A DNA stretch of 64,000 nt from Streptomyces endocoffeicus (GTDB lineage Bacteria; Actinomycetota; Actinomycetes; Streptomycetales; Streptomycetaceae). The notes under the pieces were generated by a model. It had not been told where the DNA came from, ran no database searches, and saw only the letters and a program-made list of their open reading frames with translations. Each line of letters begins with the position of its first letter. Position 1 is the first letter of the stretch. The position numbers and the translations under genes were made by a program. This document shows positions 46,066 to 53,783 of this stretch, one piece after another. Location of the stretch: contig NZ_JAERRG010000011.1 in the NCBI RefSeq assembly GCF_016741935.1, positions 1 through 64,000 of the forward strand, read 5' to 3'.

Positions 46066-46268
46066 AGAGTCCCGTTCGCCCACTGGCGCGCCTCCTCCAA
46101 CCGGTCGAGCAGCGCGTCCTCCTGCCGCTCGAACTCCTTCTCATCGATCACGCCCTGGTCGAGCCGGGTCTCCAGCTCGGCCAGGGCGCGCTGGATGTTG
46201 GCCGGGTCGTAGTACTCCCGCTCCGCCGCGGCGACGACCTGCCTCAGCACCCAGCCGATCATCAGCAT
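46062..46268 (-). CDS. gvpG: Gas vesicle protein GvpG
   Basis: The 68-residue helical protein has GWVLRQVVAAAEREYYDPAN, ELETRLDQGVIDEKEFERQE and DALLDRLEEARQW. GvpG is a small coiled-coil accessory protein found between gvpF and the minor gvp genes. The start overlaps the gvpF stop by one base (TGATG); ATG 46262 is possible. The next gene overlaps by 4 bp. Confidence 0.9.
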   Translation of the reverse strand: MLMIGWVLRQVVAAAEREYYDPANIQRALAELETRLDQGVIDEKEFERQEDALLDRLEEARQWANGTL

Positions 46269-46987
46269 CAGGACTCGACGAAGCTGTACGGCGGCAGCGG
46301 ACCGTTGATCCGCAGCTTCAGCCAGGGGTGGGCCCGCTCCAGTTCGGCGGCCGCCGACAGCAGCGGATCGGCGGCGTCCTTGCCGAGCAGCAGCGACAGG
46401 CTCACAAACCAGCCGCCGCTCTCCGGGCCGGGCCGCACATCCTCGGCGGTCGGCGCCAGCGCCTCCTCCACCAGCTTCGCGTCCCGCACCTCACGGGCCC
46501 GTACCGCGCCCGCCATCAGCTCGCCGAAGCGCACCCGGTCCTCGTAGGTGCCGCCGCCCGCCGCCCGGTTGGCCTCCGCCATCATCCGCAGCTCCGGCTC
46601 CTCGGCGAGCACCTGGTGGAGCACCGAGTCCTCGTCGTGCACGGCCTTGACGTTGTACTCCACCCGGTCGGTCAGCCGGTTCAGCTGGTCCTGGTAGCGG
46701 TCGGCGTGCTCGGCCAGCACGCTGCGGACGTCGTCGTCGCTGGAGGAGACGCTGCCGAAGCGCATCGGCAGCACCGCGCGGGAGTCGCTGACCTCGGTGA
46801 GCACATGCTGGTGGGCCAGCAGATCGCGGCGCCGGGGCTTGAGCTCGGGCGGGCAGTCGCTGACGATCGCGGCCAGCTCGCCCTCGTTCAGCGCCCGGAC
46901 CGGCAGCGGGGGGTCGCCGATGCCCAGCAGCCGATCGCCCAGGTCAGGGACCTCGCCCCGCGCGATGCCGTAGACATACGTGGTCAT
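46268..46987 (-). CDS. gvpF: Gas vesicle protein GvpF
   Basis: The 239-residue protein starts TTYVYGIARGEVPDL and has LLAHQHVLTEVSDSRAVLPM, RFGSVSSSDDDVRSVLAEH, VEYNVKAVHDEDSVLHQVLA and a C-terminal LKLRINGPLPPYSFVES. These are GvpF/L family features; GvpF binds GvpA at the gas-facing side during assembly in cyanobacteria. It overlaps gvpA by 4 bp (ATGA). Confidence 0.93.
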   Translation of the reverse strand: MTTYVYGIARGEVPDLGDRLLGIGDPPLPVRALNEGELAAIVSDCPPELKPRRRDLLAHQHVLTEVSDSRAVLPMRFGSVSSSDDDVRSVLAEHADRYQDQLNRLTDRVEYNVKAVHDEDSVLHQVLAEEPELRMMAEANRAAGGGTYEDRVRFGELMAGAVRAREVRDAKLVEEALAPTAEDVRPGPESGGWFVSLSLLLGKDAADPLLSAAAELERAHPWLKLRINGPLPPYSFVES

Positions 46988-47436
46988 GAGGACTCCTCGG
47001 ACTTCCGCGGTGCCGCCTTACGGGCCGGACGGCGCCGACGCGGCTCCTCCTCCTCATCCTCCTCCGACGGCCGGATCGCGTCGGCCACGGACTGGGCGGC
47101 CTTGGAGACGGTGTCCCCGGCGCCGGAGAGGGCGCCCTTGGTCTTGGCCCGCGCGCCGTTCTCGGTGATGCCCTCGACGACCTCGGGCAGTCCGGGGGAC
47201 TTGTTCGGGCCCGACTCCAGGTCGAGGCGATTGCACGCCTCGGCGAATCGCAGATAGGTGTCGACGCTCGCGACCACGATCCGAATATCGATCTTGAGTA
47301 TTTCGATGCCGACCAGGGAGACTCGGATGAACGCGTCGATCACCAGCCCTCGGTCGAGTATGAGTTCCAGGACGTCGTACAGGCCGCTGGAGCCGCCCCC
47401 GCCCCTGGATTGCTGTGCCGGGACAACAGTGGTCAT
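46984..47436 (-). CDS. gvpA: Gas vesicle structural protein GvpA
   Basis: The 150-residue protein contains the nearly invariant GvpA core SSGLYDVLELILDRGLVIDA and IRVSLVGIEILKIDIRIVVA followed by SVDTYLRFAEACNRLDL. That core forms the ribbed shell. The C-terminus is extended by about 65 residues ending in a basic, Lys/Arg-rich tail (PRRRRPARKAAPRK), absent from cyanobacterial GvpA but seen in Streptomyces. GAGAGGAA lies 11 nt before ATG 47436. Confidence 0.95.
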   Translation of the reverse strand: MTTVVPAQQSRGGGGSSGLYDVLELILDRGLVIDAFIRVSLVGIEILKIDIRIVVASVDTYLRFAEACNRLDLESGPNKSPGLPEVVEGITENGARAKTKGALSGAGDTVSKAAQSVADAIRPSEEDEEEEPRRRRPARKAAPRKSEESS

Positions 47437-47512
47437 GTCGAGTGGGTTCCTCTCGTTTCCGGTGGCGTCCGGTCGTTTCCGGTGGCGTCCGGGCCCCCGC
47501 CGACCGCCGACG

Positions 47513-47815
47513 TCAGCGGCGGTCGCTCCGGCCGCGCTCATAGCGGCGGAGGCGTCGGTAGCCGGTCAGCAGGCCGTCCGGGTCGAGGGTCACCTCGTAC
47601 AGGGCCATCAGGCTCATCGTCTCCGGCACCCGGGCCAGCTCCGTCACCTCGGCCTCCAGCAGCCACCCGTCGTCGGTCCGCTCCAGCCGGGGGAGGGACT
47701 CGGGGTACAGGCCCGTCAGCTCGACGAGCTGCTCACGGGCGGCACGCAGGAGTGCCAGCGGACTCGTACCGCCGGCCGCCGTCTTCTCGGGGGTCTCATC
47801 GGATCTGTCAGTCAT
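47513..47815 (-). CDS. gvpO: Gas vesicle protein GvpO
   Basis: The 100-residue protein includes PLALLRAAREQLVELTGLYP, DDGWLLEAEVTELARVPETM, SLMALYEVTLDPDGLLTGYR and RLRRYERG, matching GvpO, an accessory factor of actinobacterial and haloarchaeal clusters. It is the first gene of the leftward gvp operon, 76 bp before gvpA. GGAG lies 6 nt upstream of ATG 47815. Confidence 0.9.
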   Translation of the reverse strand: MTDRSDETPEKTAAGGTSPLALLRAAREQLVELTGLYPESLPRLERTDDGWLLEAEVTELARVPETMSLMALYEVTLDPDGLLTGYRRLRRYERGRSDRR

Positions 47816-48209
47816 GTTGGCTCCGGGGCGGCGGGTACCGCGTCCGGGTGGGGGTAAACCTCGGGCTTCGGCCCCCGGCGATTTGTGGTGGAAATGTGCG
47901 CTCCGGAGGGGTCCGGGCCATGCCTTTCCGGCCGCCTCGGGAATTGTTCGACAGATCTCGCCCGCGCACCGCTGCCCATACCGGAGCCGACCGTTTGGCG
48001 CGGGATATCGACGGAAACTCGCAATCATCTTCGAGGCGTCAACACAAGCCCCGTAAGAGTGATGAAGTCGTTCACAAACCCGGGCGTGTTTTCTGTGACA
48101 CAAGTGTGACGAATGGCGGCCATGAGAGGCATGGGGCGGTGGTAGTCCCGCGGCGGTCCAAGACAACTCTGGGTTTGCCACCCGTAGGGAGCCACCTACG
48201 GTGGCTCTC
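47816..48209. promoter_or_regulatory. Divergent regulatory region of gvp cluster and I78 gene
   Basis: This about 390-bp region separates gvpO (leftward) from the I78 inhibitor gene (rightward). It is less GC-rich than the surroundings, with TTGTGGTGGAAATG (47883-47896), GGGAATTGTTCGACAGATCT, and a direct repeat TGTGAC at 48094-48099 and 48105-48110, 11 bp apart (one helical turn), which could bind a regulator dimer. I cannot assign a specific sigma factor. Confidence 0.45.
48189..48207 (+). promoter_or_regulatory. Stem-loop over the I78 gene translation start region
   Basis: GAGCCACC-TAC-GGTGGCTC is a perfect 8-bp hairpin ending 2 nt before ATG 48210 and covering the only Shine-Dalgarno-like GGGAG (48187-48191). 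It could hide the ribosome binding site, or the start might be GTG 48201 within the stem. Confidence 0.5.
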
Positions 48210-48425
48210 ATGGGACCTGTACCGAACCTTCCGGCCGAACCCGACGACGACCTCGACAGCTATGTGGGCCTCGATGCCGGCACCGCCGAGGAGAGGGCGC
48301 GCGCACGCGGCTGGAGCACCGTACGGACGCTTCCGCCGGGCGCGATCATCACCATGGAGTATCTGAAGGGGCGGATCGACTTCGAGGTGGACGAGGGCAC
48401 GGTGAAGCGGTGCTGGCGCGGCTGA
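48210..48425 (+). CDS. Proteinase inhibitor I78-like small protein
   Basis: The 71-residue protein has DLDSYVGLDAGTAEERARAR, GWSTVRTLPPGAIITMEYLK and GRIDFEVDEGTVKRCWRG, the compact pattern of the I78 (potato inhibitor-like) family: Gly-x-x-Ala...Arg-x-x-x-Pro-Gly-x-x-x-T-M-E...G-R. It has no signal peptide, so a cytoplasmic target or a non-inhibitory role is possible. Either ATG 48210 or GTG 48201 could start it. Confidence 0.75.
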   Translation: MGPVPNLPAEPDDDLDSYVGLDAGTAEERARARGWSTVRTLPPGAIITMEYLKGRIDFEVDEGTVKRCWRG

Positions 48426-48567
48426 CCGGGCGCGGCTGACGGGCCGACCGCCGACCGCCGACCGGCCCGAGTCCGCGCCGATGCGCCGGTGCGCGCCTGT
48501 GCGCGCCGATGCGCCGGTGCGCGCAGATGGGCCGGTGGGGCCGGTGCGTCCGGCACGGATACGACGA

Positions 48568-48605
48568 CGGCCCCGGAGCGCTCTCGGCGGAGCGTTCCGG
48601 GGCCG
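48568..48605. terminator. Bidirectional terminator between I78 and PAP2 genes
   Basis: A 15-bp stem (48568-48582 with 48591-48605, one G-T wobble) with an 8-nt loop CTCGGCGG lies between two convergent genes. The preceding 48426-48540 contains short GC repeats (GCCGACC x3, GCGCCGGTGCGCGC) with no gene. Confidence 0.8.
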
Positions 48606-48672
48606 TGGTGCGGGTGCGACCGGTCGGCGCGGGGGAGGGAGTGCGTACCGCCCCGCGGGCCGGTGAGGTGGC

Positions 48673-49707
48673 TCAGCCTCCGGTGGCCGTCCGGCCCCGG
48701 GAGGCGCCGGACGGGCCGAAGGGCGCCGTGGCGCGTGGCACCCGGTCGGCGTGCGGCGGCCGTCGGCTGCCGACCGGGGTGACCGGGGTGCGCTCGGAGC
48801 GCACCGTGTGCTGGCGGACCGGGTGCAGGGGCCGCCCGTCGGGGCTCCGGCCGGTGGCGGAGCCGGGCCGGACCACGGCCACGGTCTCGCGGGTGGGCAG
48901 CTCGTCGTCGCGGGCGGTGCGCGGGGTGGCCAGCGGGGTCCCGGCGACCGGCCGACCGGACGGCACCGGCACGGGCACCCGGCGCTCGCTCAACCGGCGC
49001 CACAGGGTCAGCAGCAGCACCTCGGCGCGGGCCATGGCGGGCTCCAGCCAGGGCAGTGCCAGCAGCACCAGCACTCCGGCGGCCCAGCCCAGCACCACAT
49101 CGCTCAGCCAGTGGGTGCCGAGGTAGACGGTGGTCATGCCGACCCCGAAGGCGAAACCCGCGGCGATCAGCGAGGCGACCCTGCGGGCCACCGGGGTGGT
49201 CGCCAGATAGGCCAGAATGCCCCAGGTGACCACGGCGTTCGCGGTGTGACCCGAAGGAAATATATCGCCGGTGCCCCACATCTCATTGGACCCGACGGTG
49301 GTCGCGTAGTGCGGACCGAGCCGGCCGAAGCCGATCTTCACCGCGCCCACGGTGGCGTTCAGCAGCAGCAGGGAGGTGCCCAGCGCCAGCAGCGGGCGCA
49401 GGGTGCGCTGCCGGTAGCAGCACCACCCCAGCCAGGCGGCGACGGCCACGGCGGTGGGCCCGCGCTGGCCCATGACCACGAAGTAGTCCAGGAAGGTGTG
49501 GAACTCGGGCCACTGCTTGTAAGGCCGGAAGAGCATGACCTGCCAGTCGAGCTTCACCAGCCATGAGGTGGTGAGCACGCCGATCACGGTCGCCGCGTAG
49601 ACCGCCAGCGTGGTCCCGAGCAGCCAGAAGCGTGTTCGGGTCATCCGCGGTCGCGCGAGATCGGGCCTTCGCTCCTCGGTCGTGGGGAGCTTGTCTTCGG
49701 TACGCAC
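48673..49707 (-). CDS. PAP2-family membrane phosphatase
   Basis: The 344-residue protein has about six membrane helices and the PAP2 motifs VGAVKIGFGRLGP (motif 1 variant), FPSGHTANAVVTWG (motif 2) and TTVYLGTHWLSDVVLGW (motif 3 with catalytic His and Asp). The C-terminal about 110 residues are a hydrophilic basic extension rich in Arg, Pro and Thr. It probably dephosphorylates a lipid phosphate such as phosphatidic acid or undecaprenyl diphosphate. The GTG 49707 start is used; ATG 49644 (MTRTRFWLLG) is an alternative. Confidence 0.9.
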   Translation of the reverse strand: MRTEDKLPTTEERRPDLARPRMTRTRFWLLGTTLAVYAATVIGVLTTSWLVKLDWQVMLFRPYKQWPEFHTFLDYFVVMGQRGPTAVAVAAWLGWCCYRQRTLRPLLALGTSLLLLNATVGAVKIGFGRLGPHYATTVGSNEMWGTGDIFPSGHTANAVVTWGILAYLATTPVARRVASLIAAGFAFGVGMTTVYLGTHWLSDVVLGWAAGVLVLLALPWLEPAMARAEVLLLTLWRRLSERRVPVPVPSGRPVAGTPLATPRTARDDELPTRETVAVVRPGSATGRSPDGRPLHPVRQHTVRSERTPVTPVGSRRPPHADRVPRATAPFGPSGASRGRTATGG

Positions 49708-50028
49708 CTAATCGACGTTACATTGCGTGACAGGTGGGTTCAGTCGATCAGGTCGCTTTGTGATGACGATGTGATGTGGAGTGCGTCTCGTCCACGGCTT
49801 TTGGCCGCGCCCTTTCCAAGGAATGCACGAGGCCCCGGGACTTTTCTGCTCGCGGCCTTCCAATGGGCGTGTCTCAGGGACTTTATGGAATTCTTACAGG
49901 GCCTGTTTATCGCCTATTAGCCATAGCGTTCCCCGAAGTTTCCCTAGGTGTCGCCGGGTGGCCGGGAGTGATCGTCGGCGAGGCTCCGTCCGGCCGCTCG
50001 GGGTGGCCGGATCGCGGCGGTGGCCGGA
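49708..50028. other. Intergenic region behind the mannosyltransferase-like gene
   Basis: This 320-bp gap is comparatively AT-rich near 49860-49940 (ATGGAATTCTTACAGG). It holds upstream sequence of the leftward PAP2 gene at its left end and GC-rich imperfect repeats (GGTGGCCGG) at its right end. A 65-codon open frame at 49723-49920 lacks a ribosome binding site and protein-like character. I call no gene. Confidence 0.5.
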
Positions 50029-51216
50029 TCAGGGCGGCCCGGAGCCATGCAGCCAGAAGGCCCCGTACACGGCCGAGGCGAGCCCCACCGACCCCAGGAT
50101 CAGCGCGCTGCGCACCGGGCGCAGCCGGGCCAGGGCGACCGCGATCGGCAGCAGCAGCGGGAAGGCCGGTATCAGCAGCCGGGGCTTGGAGCCGAAGTAC
50201 CCCTTCGCAGCCAGCGCCAGGACGAGCACCGCCCCGCCGTAGGCCAGCAGCGGCAGCGGCTGGCGCTGCCGCACACAGCGGACCGCGAGCCAGATCAGCG
50301 CCCCGACGCCGAGCAGCAGCCCCAGCCCGCCCACGAAGGGCGGCTCGATCAGCAGCCCCCCGATGAAGCCCGCGAAGGCCAGACCGCCGTCGAAGCCGTT
50401 GCCCCAGCCGTTCTGCACGTCGAAGTAGCCGGTGACGCTTCCGGTGCGGAGGGCGACCCACACCACGTAGCCCAGCCAGCCCAGCGGCGCGAGCACGACG
50501 CCCGCGAGCAGACTTCGATCGTTCCGCCACGCCTGGCGCCAGCGCCCGTCCGGCAGCAGCTCCACGGCGGCCGCCACCCAGACCGCCGCGACCACCGCCG
50601 CCCCCACCGGCCGGGTGAGCCCCGCGAGCGCCGCGCACAGCCCCGCCCACAGCCATCGGCGGGTGAGCGCCGCGTAGACCCCCCAGGCGGCCAGCGCCGT
50701 GAACAGGGACTCCGAGTACGCCATCGACTGCACGATGCCGACCGGCAGCACACCCCACAGCACGGCCAGCGTGACGCCCACCCGCCGTCCGTACAGCAGA
50801 TCCCCGATCGCGAAGATCCCCCAGGCGGCGAACAGGGACGTAACCGAGCTCACCAGCAGACCGGCGTCGGCCGCGCCCAGCGGGGCTATGGCCGATATCA
50901 CTCGCTCCAGCGCCGGGAGCAGGGGGAAGAACGCCAGGTTGGAGTGGACCGCGCCGTCGGGCAGATGGAGCGTGTAGCCGTACCCCTCCTCGGCGATGCG
51001 GGTGTACCACAGCGAGTCCCAGCGCGCGGAGAGCAGCTGGTGCGGGCTCTTGTCCGCGAAGGCTCCCCAGATCGCGAGAACCACCAGCCCGAGCAGGCGC
51101 GTCCCCGCATATGCGAGCAGTGCTGGAGCGGCCCGGCGCAGCGCTCGACCAGCGGCGCGGCCCGGTCGGCCGTCGTCGCTGAGCGGCGCGGTGCCGGCCT
51201 GGGCGAGATCAGTCAC
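50029..51216 (-). CDS. Polytopic membrane protein, mannosyltransferase-like (PIG-V/GT-C type)
   Basis: The 395-residue protein has about ten hydrophobic segments. The early loop LLSARWDSLWYTRIAEEGYG with WD-x-x-WY is typical of PIG-V-like GT-C enzymes that use polyprenyl-phosphate mannose; HSNLAFFPLLPALERVI and MAYSESLFTALAAWGVYAAL support this. It may mannosylate a lipid or protein. GTG 51216 is preferred; TTG 51231 is the alternative. GATAAT 7 nt upstream of GTG could be a -10 for a leaderless transcript. Confidence 0.82.
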   Translation of the reverse strand: MTDLAQAGTAPLSDDGRPGRAAGRALRRAAPALLAYAGTRLLGLVVLAIWGAFADKSPHQLLSARWDSLWYTRIAEEGYGYTLHLPDGAVHSNLAFFPLLPALERVISAIAPLGAADAGLLVSSVTSLFAAWGIFAIGDLLYGRRVGVTLAVLWGVLPVGIVQSMAYSESLFTALAAWGVYAALTRRWLWAGLCAALAGLTRPVGAAVVAAVWVAAAVELLPDGRWRQAWRNDRSLLAGVVLAPLGWLGYVVWVALRTGSVTGYFDVQNGWGNGFDGGLAFAGFIGGLLIEPPFVGGLGLLLGVGALIWLAVRCVRQRQPLPLLAYGGAVLVLALAAKGYFGSKPRLLIPAFPLLLPIAVALARLRPVRSALILGSVGLASAVYGAFWLHGSGPP

Positions 51217-51687
51217 GGCGACGATTATCAAGGATGTTCCGGGCTACTCGCGGGGCCTGTGGACAACCCTCCGCGGAGAGGCCGCGGAGGCTGTGGACAA
51301 CTACGTCGGGGGAACCGCGGACGACAACGGAGGACGGACGGCGGACGGCAACGGAGGACGAACGGAAGACGGCCACCGGTGGACCACGGGTGGACCACCG
51401 GTGGGACGCGGGTGGGACGCCGGGAGGACACAGGAGGGACGGCGGACGGACGACAGACGGACGGGGGACAGGGCGAGGGACAAAAGGGGAAGTCTGGAAC
51501 GTACGCTTCCGTAACCATCCGCAGGAAGGTCCCAACATGACCTGCGGCACACGGCTCGCGCGGGGACTCGCGTACCCTGACCTCTCACTCGCGCCTTCGC
51601 CACCGGGGTCACCCGGACGTCCCTGCGACGTGACGTATCGCCGTCACGACGGCGGACCGCGAGCGCAAGACCCAGGGAGGTGCGTAC
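51217..51687. other. Intergenic region with GGACGG-type repeats upstream of the exporter
   Basis: The 470-bp gap contains degenerate runs of GGACGGACGGCGG, GGTGGACCA and GGTGGGACGC between 51320 and 51480, a GGAA-N7-TTCC inverted repeat (51496-51510) of the TetR-operator kind, and GGGAGGT 9 nt before the exporter start. No TetR gene is adjacent. I support no gene in the gap. Confidence 0.5.
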
Positions 51688-53394
51688 ATGTCCGGGACGA
51701 CCACGGCCGGCAATCGGCGGACGGCGGGCGTTCCCCGGCAATGGCGCGGCACCGAGGCGAACGGCGGGGCGAACCGCTGGGTCGTGCTCCTCGTGCTCTG
51801 CGTCAGTCTGCTGCTCGTCGCCGTGGACGCGACCGTGCTCCATGTCGCGGTCCCGGCGGTGACCGAGGATCTGCGCCCCGGCGGGATCGAACTGCTGTGG
51901 ATCGTGGACGTCTACCCACTGGTCTGCGCCTCGCTGCTGATCCTCTTCGGCACCCTCGGCGACCGCGTCGGCAGACGACGCGTCCTGCTGCTCGGCTACG
52001 CGCTCTTCGGCGCCGCCTCCGCGATCGCCGCCTTCGCCCCCAACCCCCAGATCCTCATCATGGCCCGCGCCCTGCTGGGCGTCGGCGGCGCGATGATCAT
52101 GCCTGCCACCCTGTCGATACTGCGCCAGGTCTTCCCGGACCGCCGGGAGCGGGCCCTGGCGATAGGCATCTGGAGCGCGGTCGCCGCCGTCGGCGCGGCC
52201 GTCGGCCCGCTGCTCGGCGGCTTCCTGGTGGAGAACTTCTGGTGGGGCTCGGTCTTCCTGGTCAACCTCCCCCTGATGATCGTGGCGCTGCCCGTCGGCC
52301 GCTGGCTGCTGCCGGAGTCCACCGGCGACAAGAACGGCCCCTGGGACGTGCTGGGCGCGCTCATGGCCGCCTGCGGGCTGTTCTGCGTCGTCCTCGGCGT
52401 CAAGCGGGTGGGCAGCGGCGCGGGGCCGCTGGACGCCGTGACCGCCGCCCCGGTGCTGGTCGGGGTGGTGCTGCTGGTGCTCTTCGTCCGCCGCCAGCGC
52501 CGCCGTACGCATCCGCTGGTGGACCTCAAGCTGTTCGCGCGGCCCGCCTTCTCGATCTCCGTCGGCTGTATCGTGCTCGCCCTGCTGGCGCTCGTCGGCC
52601 TGGAGCTCATAGCCGCCCAGTACCTCCAGCTCGTGCTCGGGCTCACCCCGCTCGAGACGGGTCTGCGGCTGCTGCCGCTCACCTTCGCCGCCATGGCCGC
52701 CGGGCTCGTGGGGTCCCGGATGCTCCAGTGGCTCGGCCCGCGGGCCATGGTCGTGGTCGGCTTCGCGCTCACCGCCCTCGCCGTGCTCTCGCTGACCGCC
52801 ATGGGCCTGTCCGACCGGCCCGCCGTGCTCGTCGGCGGCTTCATCGTCCTGGGCTTCGGCCTGGAGACCACGCTCTTCAGCGCGTACGAGTCCATGCTCA
52901 ACGAGGCGTCGTCCGGTTCCGCGGGCGGCGCGGCCGCCATCGGCGAGACCTCCTACCAGCTCGGCGCCGGTATCGGCATCGCCCTCCTCGGCAGCGTCAT
53001 GAACGCCGCCTACAAGCCCGGTGTCTCCTCGGTGCCCGGCGTCCCCGCCTCCGCCAGCTCCGATGCGAGCCAGTCGCTGGGCGCCGCGTACAAGGTCTCC
53101 GACCGGCTCGGCGGCCACGCCGGGGAGGCCCTGCGCTCGGCCTCCCGCACCGCCTTCGTCCACGGTCTGCACGTCACGCTCGCGGTCAGCGCCGGGCTGC
53201 TGACGCTCGGCGCGCTGGCCGCGCTGCGGCTGCCCAAGGCCATGGAGTGCGCCGCCGACGATGAGGAGCCCGCCCAGGGCTCGGCGGATCAGCAGGGGGC
53301 GGCGGACCAGCAGCAGGGGACGGACGGCACGGACGCCCCGGACGCCCCGGCCCGTCTCGACCGCGCCACCGCCACCGTCGCCGTCGAGTCCTGA
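51688..53394 (+). CDS. DHA2-family (14-TMS) MFS drug exporter
   Basis: The 568-residue protein has about 14 membrane helices. Motif A GTLGDRVGRRRVLLLGYALF, the helix 1 motif LLVAVDATVLHVAVPAV and the motif C region GIWSAVAAVGAAVGPLLGG are classic QacA/SmvA-type proton antiporter features. It probably exports cationic or amphipathic toxins or an own metabolite. GGGAGGT 6 nt before the ATG supports the start. The last about 50 residues are a Gln/Asp/Ala-rich cytoplasmic tail. The stop is followed by copy C of the intergenic repeat. Confidence 0.93.
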   Translation: MSGTTTAGNRRTAGVPRQWRGTEANGGANRWVVLLVLCVSLLLVAVDATVLHVAVPAVTEDLRPGGIELLWIVDVYPLVCASLLILFGTLGDRVGRRRVLLLGYALFGAASAIAAFAPNPQILIMARALLGVGGAMIMPATLSILRQVFPDRRERALAIGIWSAVAAVGAAVGPLLGGFLVENFWWGSVFLVNLPLMIVALPVGRWLLPESTGDKNGPWDVLGALMAACGLFCVVLGVKRVGSGAGPLDAVTAAPVLVGVVLLVLFVRRQRRRTHPLVDLKLFARPAFSISVGCIVLALLALVGLELIAAQYLQLVLGLTPLETGLRLLPLTFAAMAAGLVGSRMLQWLGPRAMVVVGFALTALAVLSLTAMGLSDRPAVLVGGFIVLGFGLETTLFSAYESMLNEASSGSAGGAAAIGETSYQLGAGIGIALLGSVMNAAYKPGVSSVPGVPASASSDASQSLGAAYKVSDRLGGHAGEALRSASRTAFVHGLHVTLAVSAGLLTLGALAALRLPKAMECAADDEEPAQGSADQQGAADQQQGTDGTDAPDAPARLDRATATVAVES

Positions 53395-53434
53395 CCGACC
53401 CGGTCCGGGGCCTACGGGGTGTCCGGCGGTGCTT

Positions 53435-53552
53435 TCCCCTCCCCGCCCCTTCCCGAAACTGGGGCGCTGCCCCAGACCCCGGGTCCAGGGGCGGAGGCCC
53501 TGCCACGAGGCGGAGGCCGCGTATGGACGCGGCGGGAAGGGGCGGGGAGGGG
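53435..53552. repeat. Inverted-repeat-bounded intergenic element, copy C
   Basis: The left arm CCCTCCCCGCCCCTTCCCG (53437-53455) is matched by the right arm CGGGAAGGGGCGGGGAGGG (53533-53551), a perfect 19-bp inverted repeat about 77 bp apart. Inside are GGGGCGCTGCCCC and a CCCGGGTCCAGGGGCGGAGG block shared with copies A, B and D. It lies 40 nt behind the exporter stop. The rest of the gap to 53783 contains no gene that I can support. Confidence 0.85.
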
Positions 53553-53783
53553 AGCGGCCCGCCGCGGGTACGGGACAGTCCGCCCGAGTGCCGCCCCCGC
53601 CCTGCCCGAGTGCTGCCCGGCCCCTGATGACCCGGCGTGAGCAGGTCTGGACGCCAGGGGTTACCCGGCCGTAGCGTCGGATCGGCCGGGTTGATCACCC
53701 CGGCCGCCGGGCGGGAGGACGCGCCCCGGTGGCCGGTACGCGCCCGGCGTACCCGGAACCGCATCCACCGGAGGCCGCCACCC

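Noticed and set aside
49723..49920. 65-codon open frame between PAP2 and mannosyltransferase genes
   Set aside because: No ribosome binding site, no protein-like pattern, and partly AT-rich sequence more like a regulatory region.
51496..51510. TetR operator controlling the DHA2 exporter
   Set aside because: Only a 4+4-bp inverted repeat GGAA-N7-TTCC and no adjacent TetR gene; kept as a note, not as a called site.
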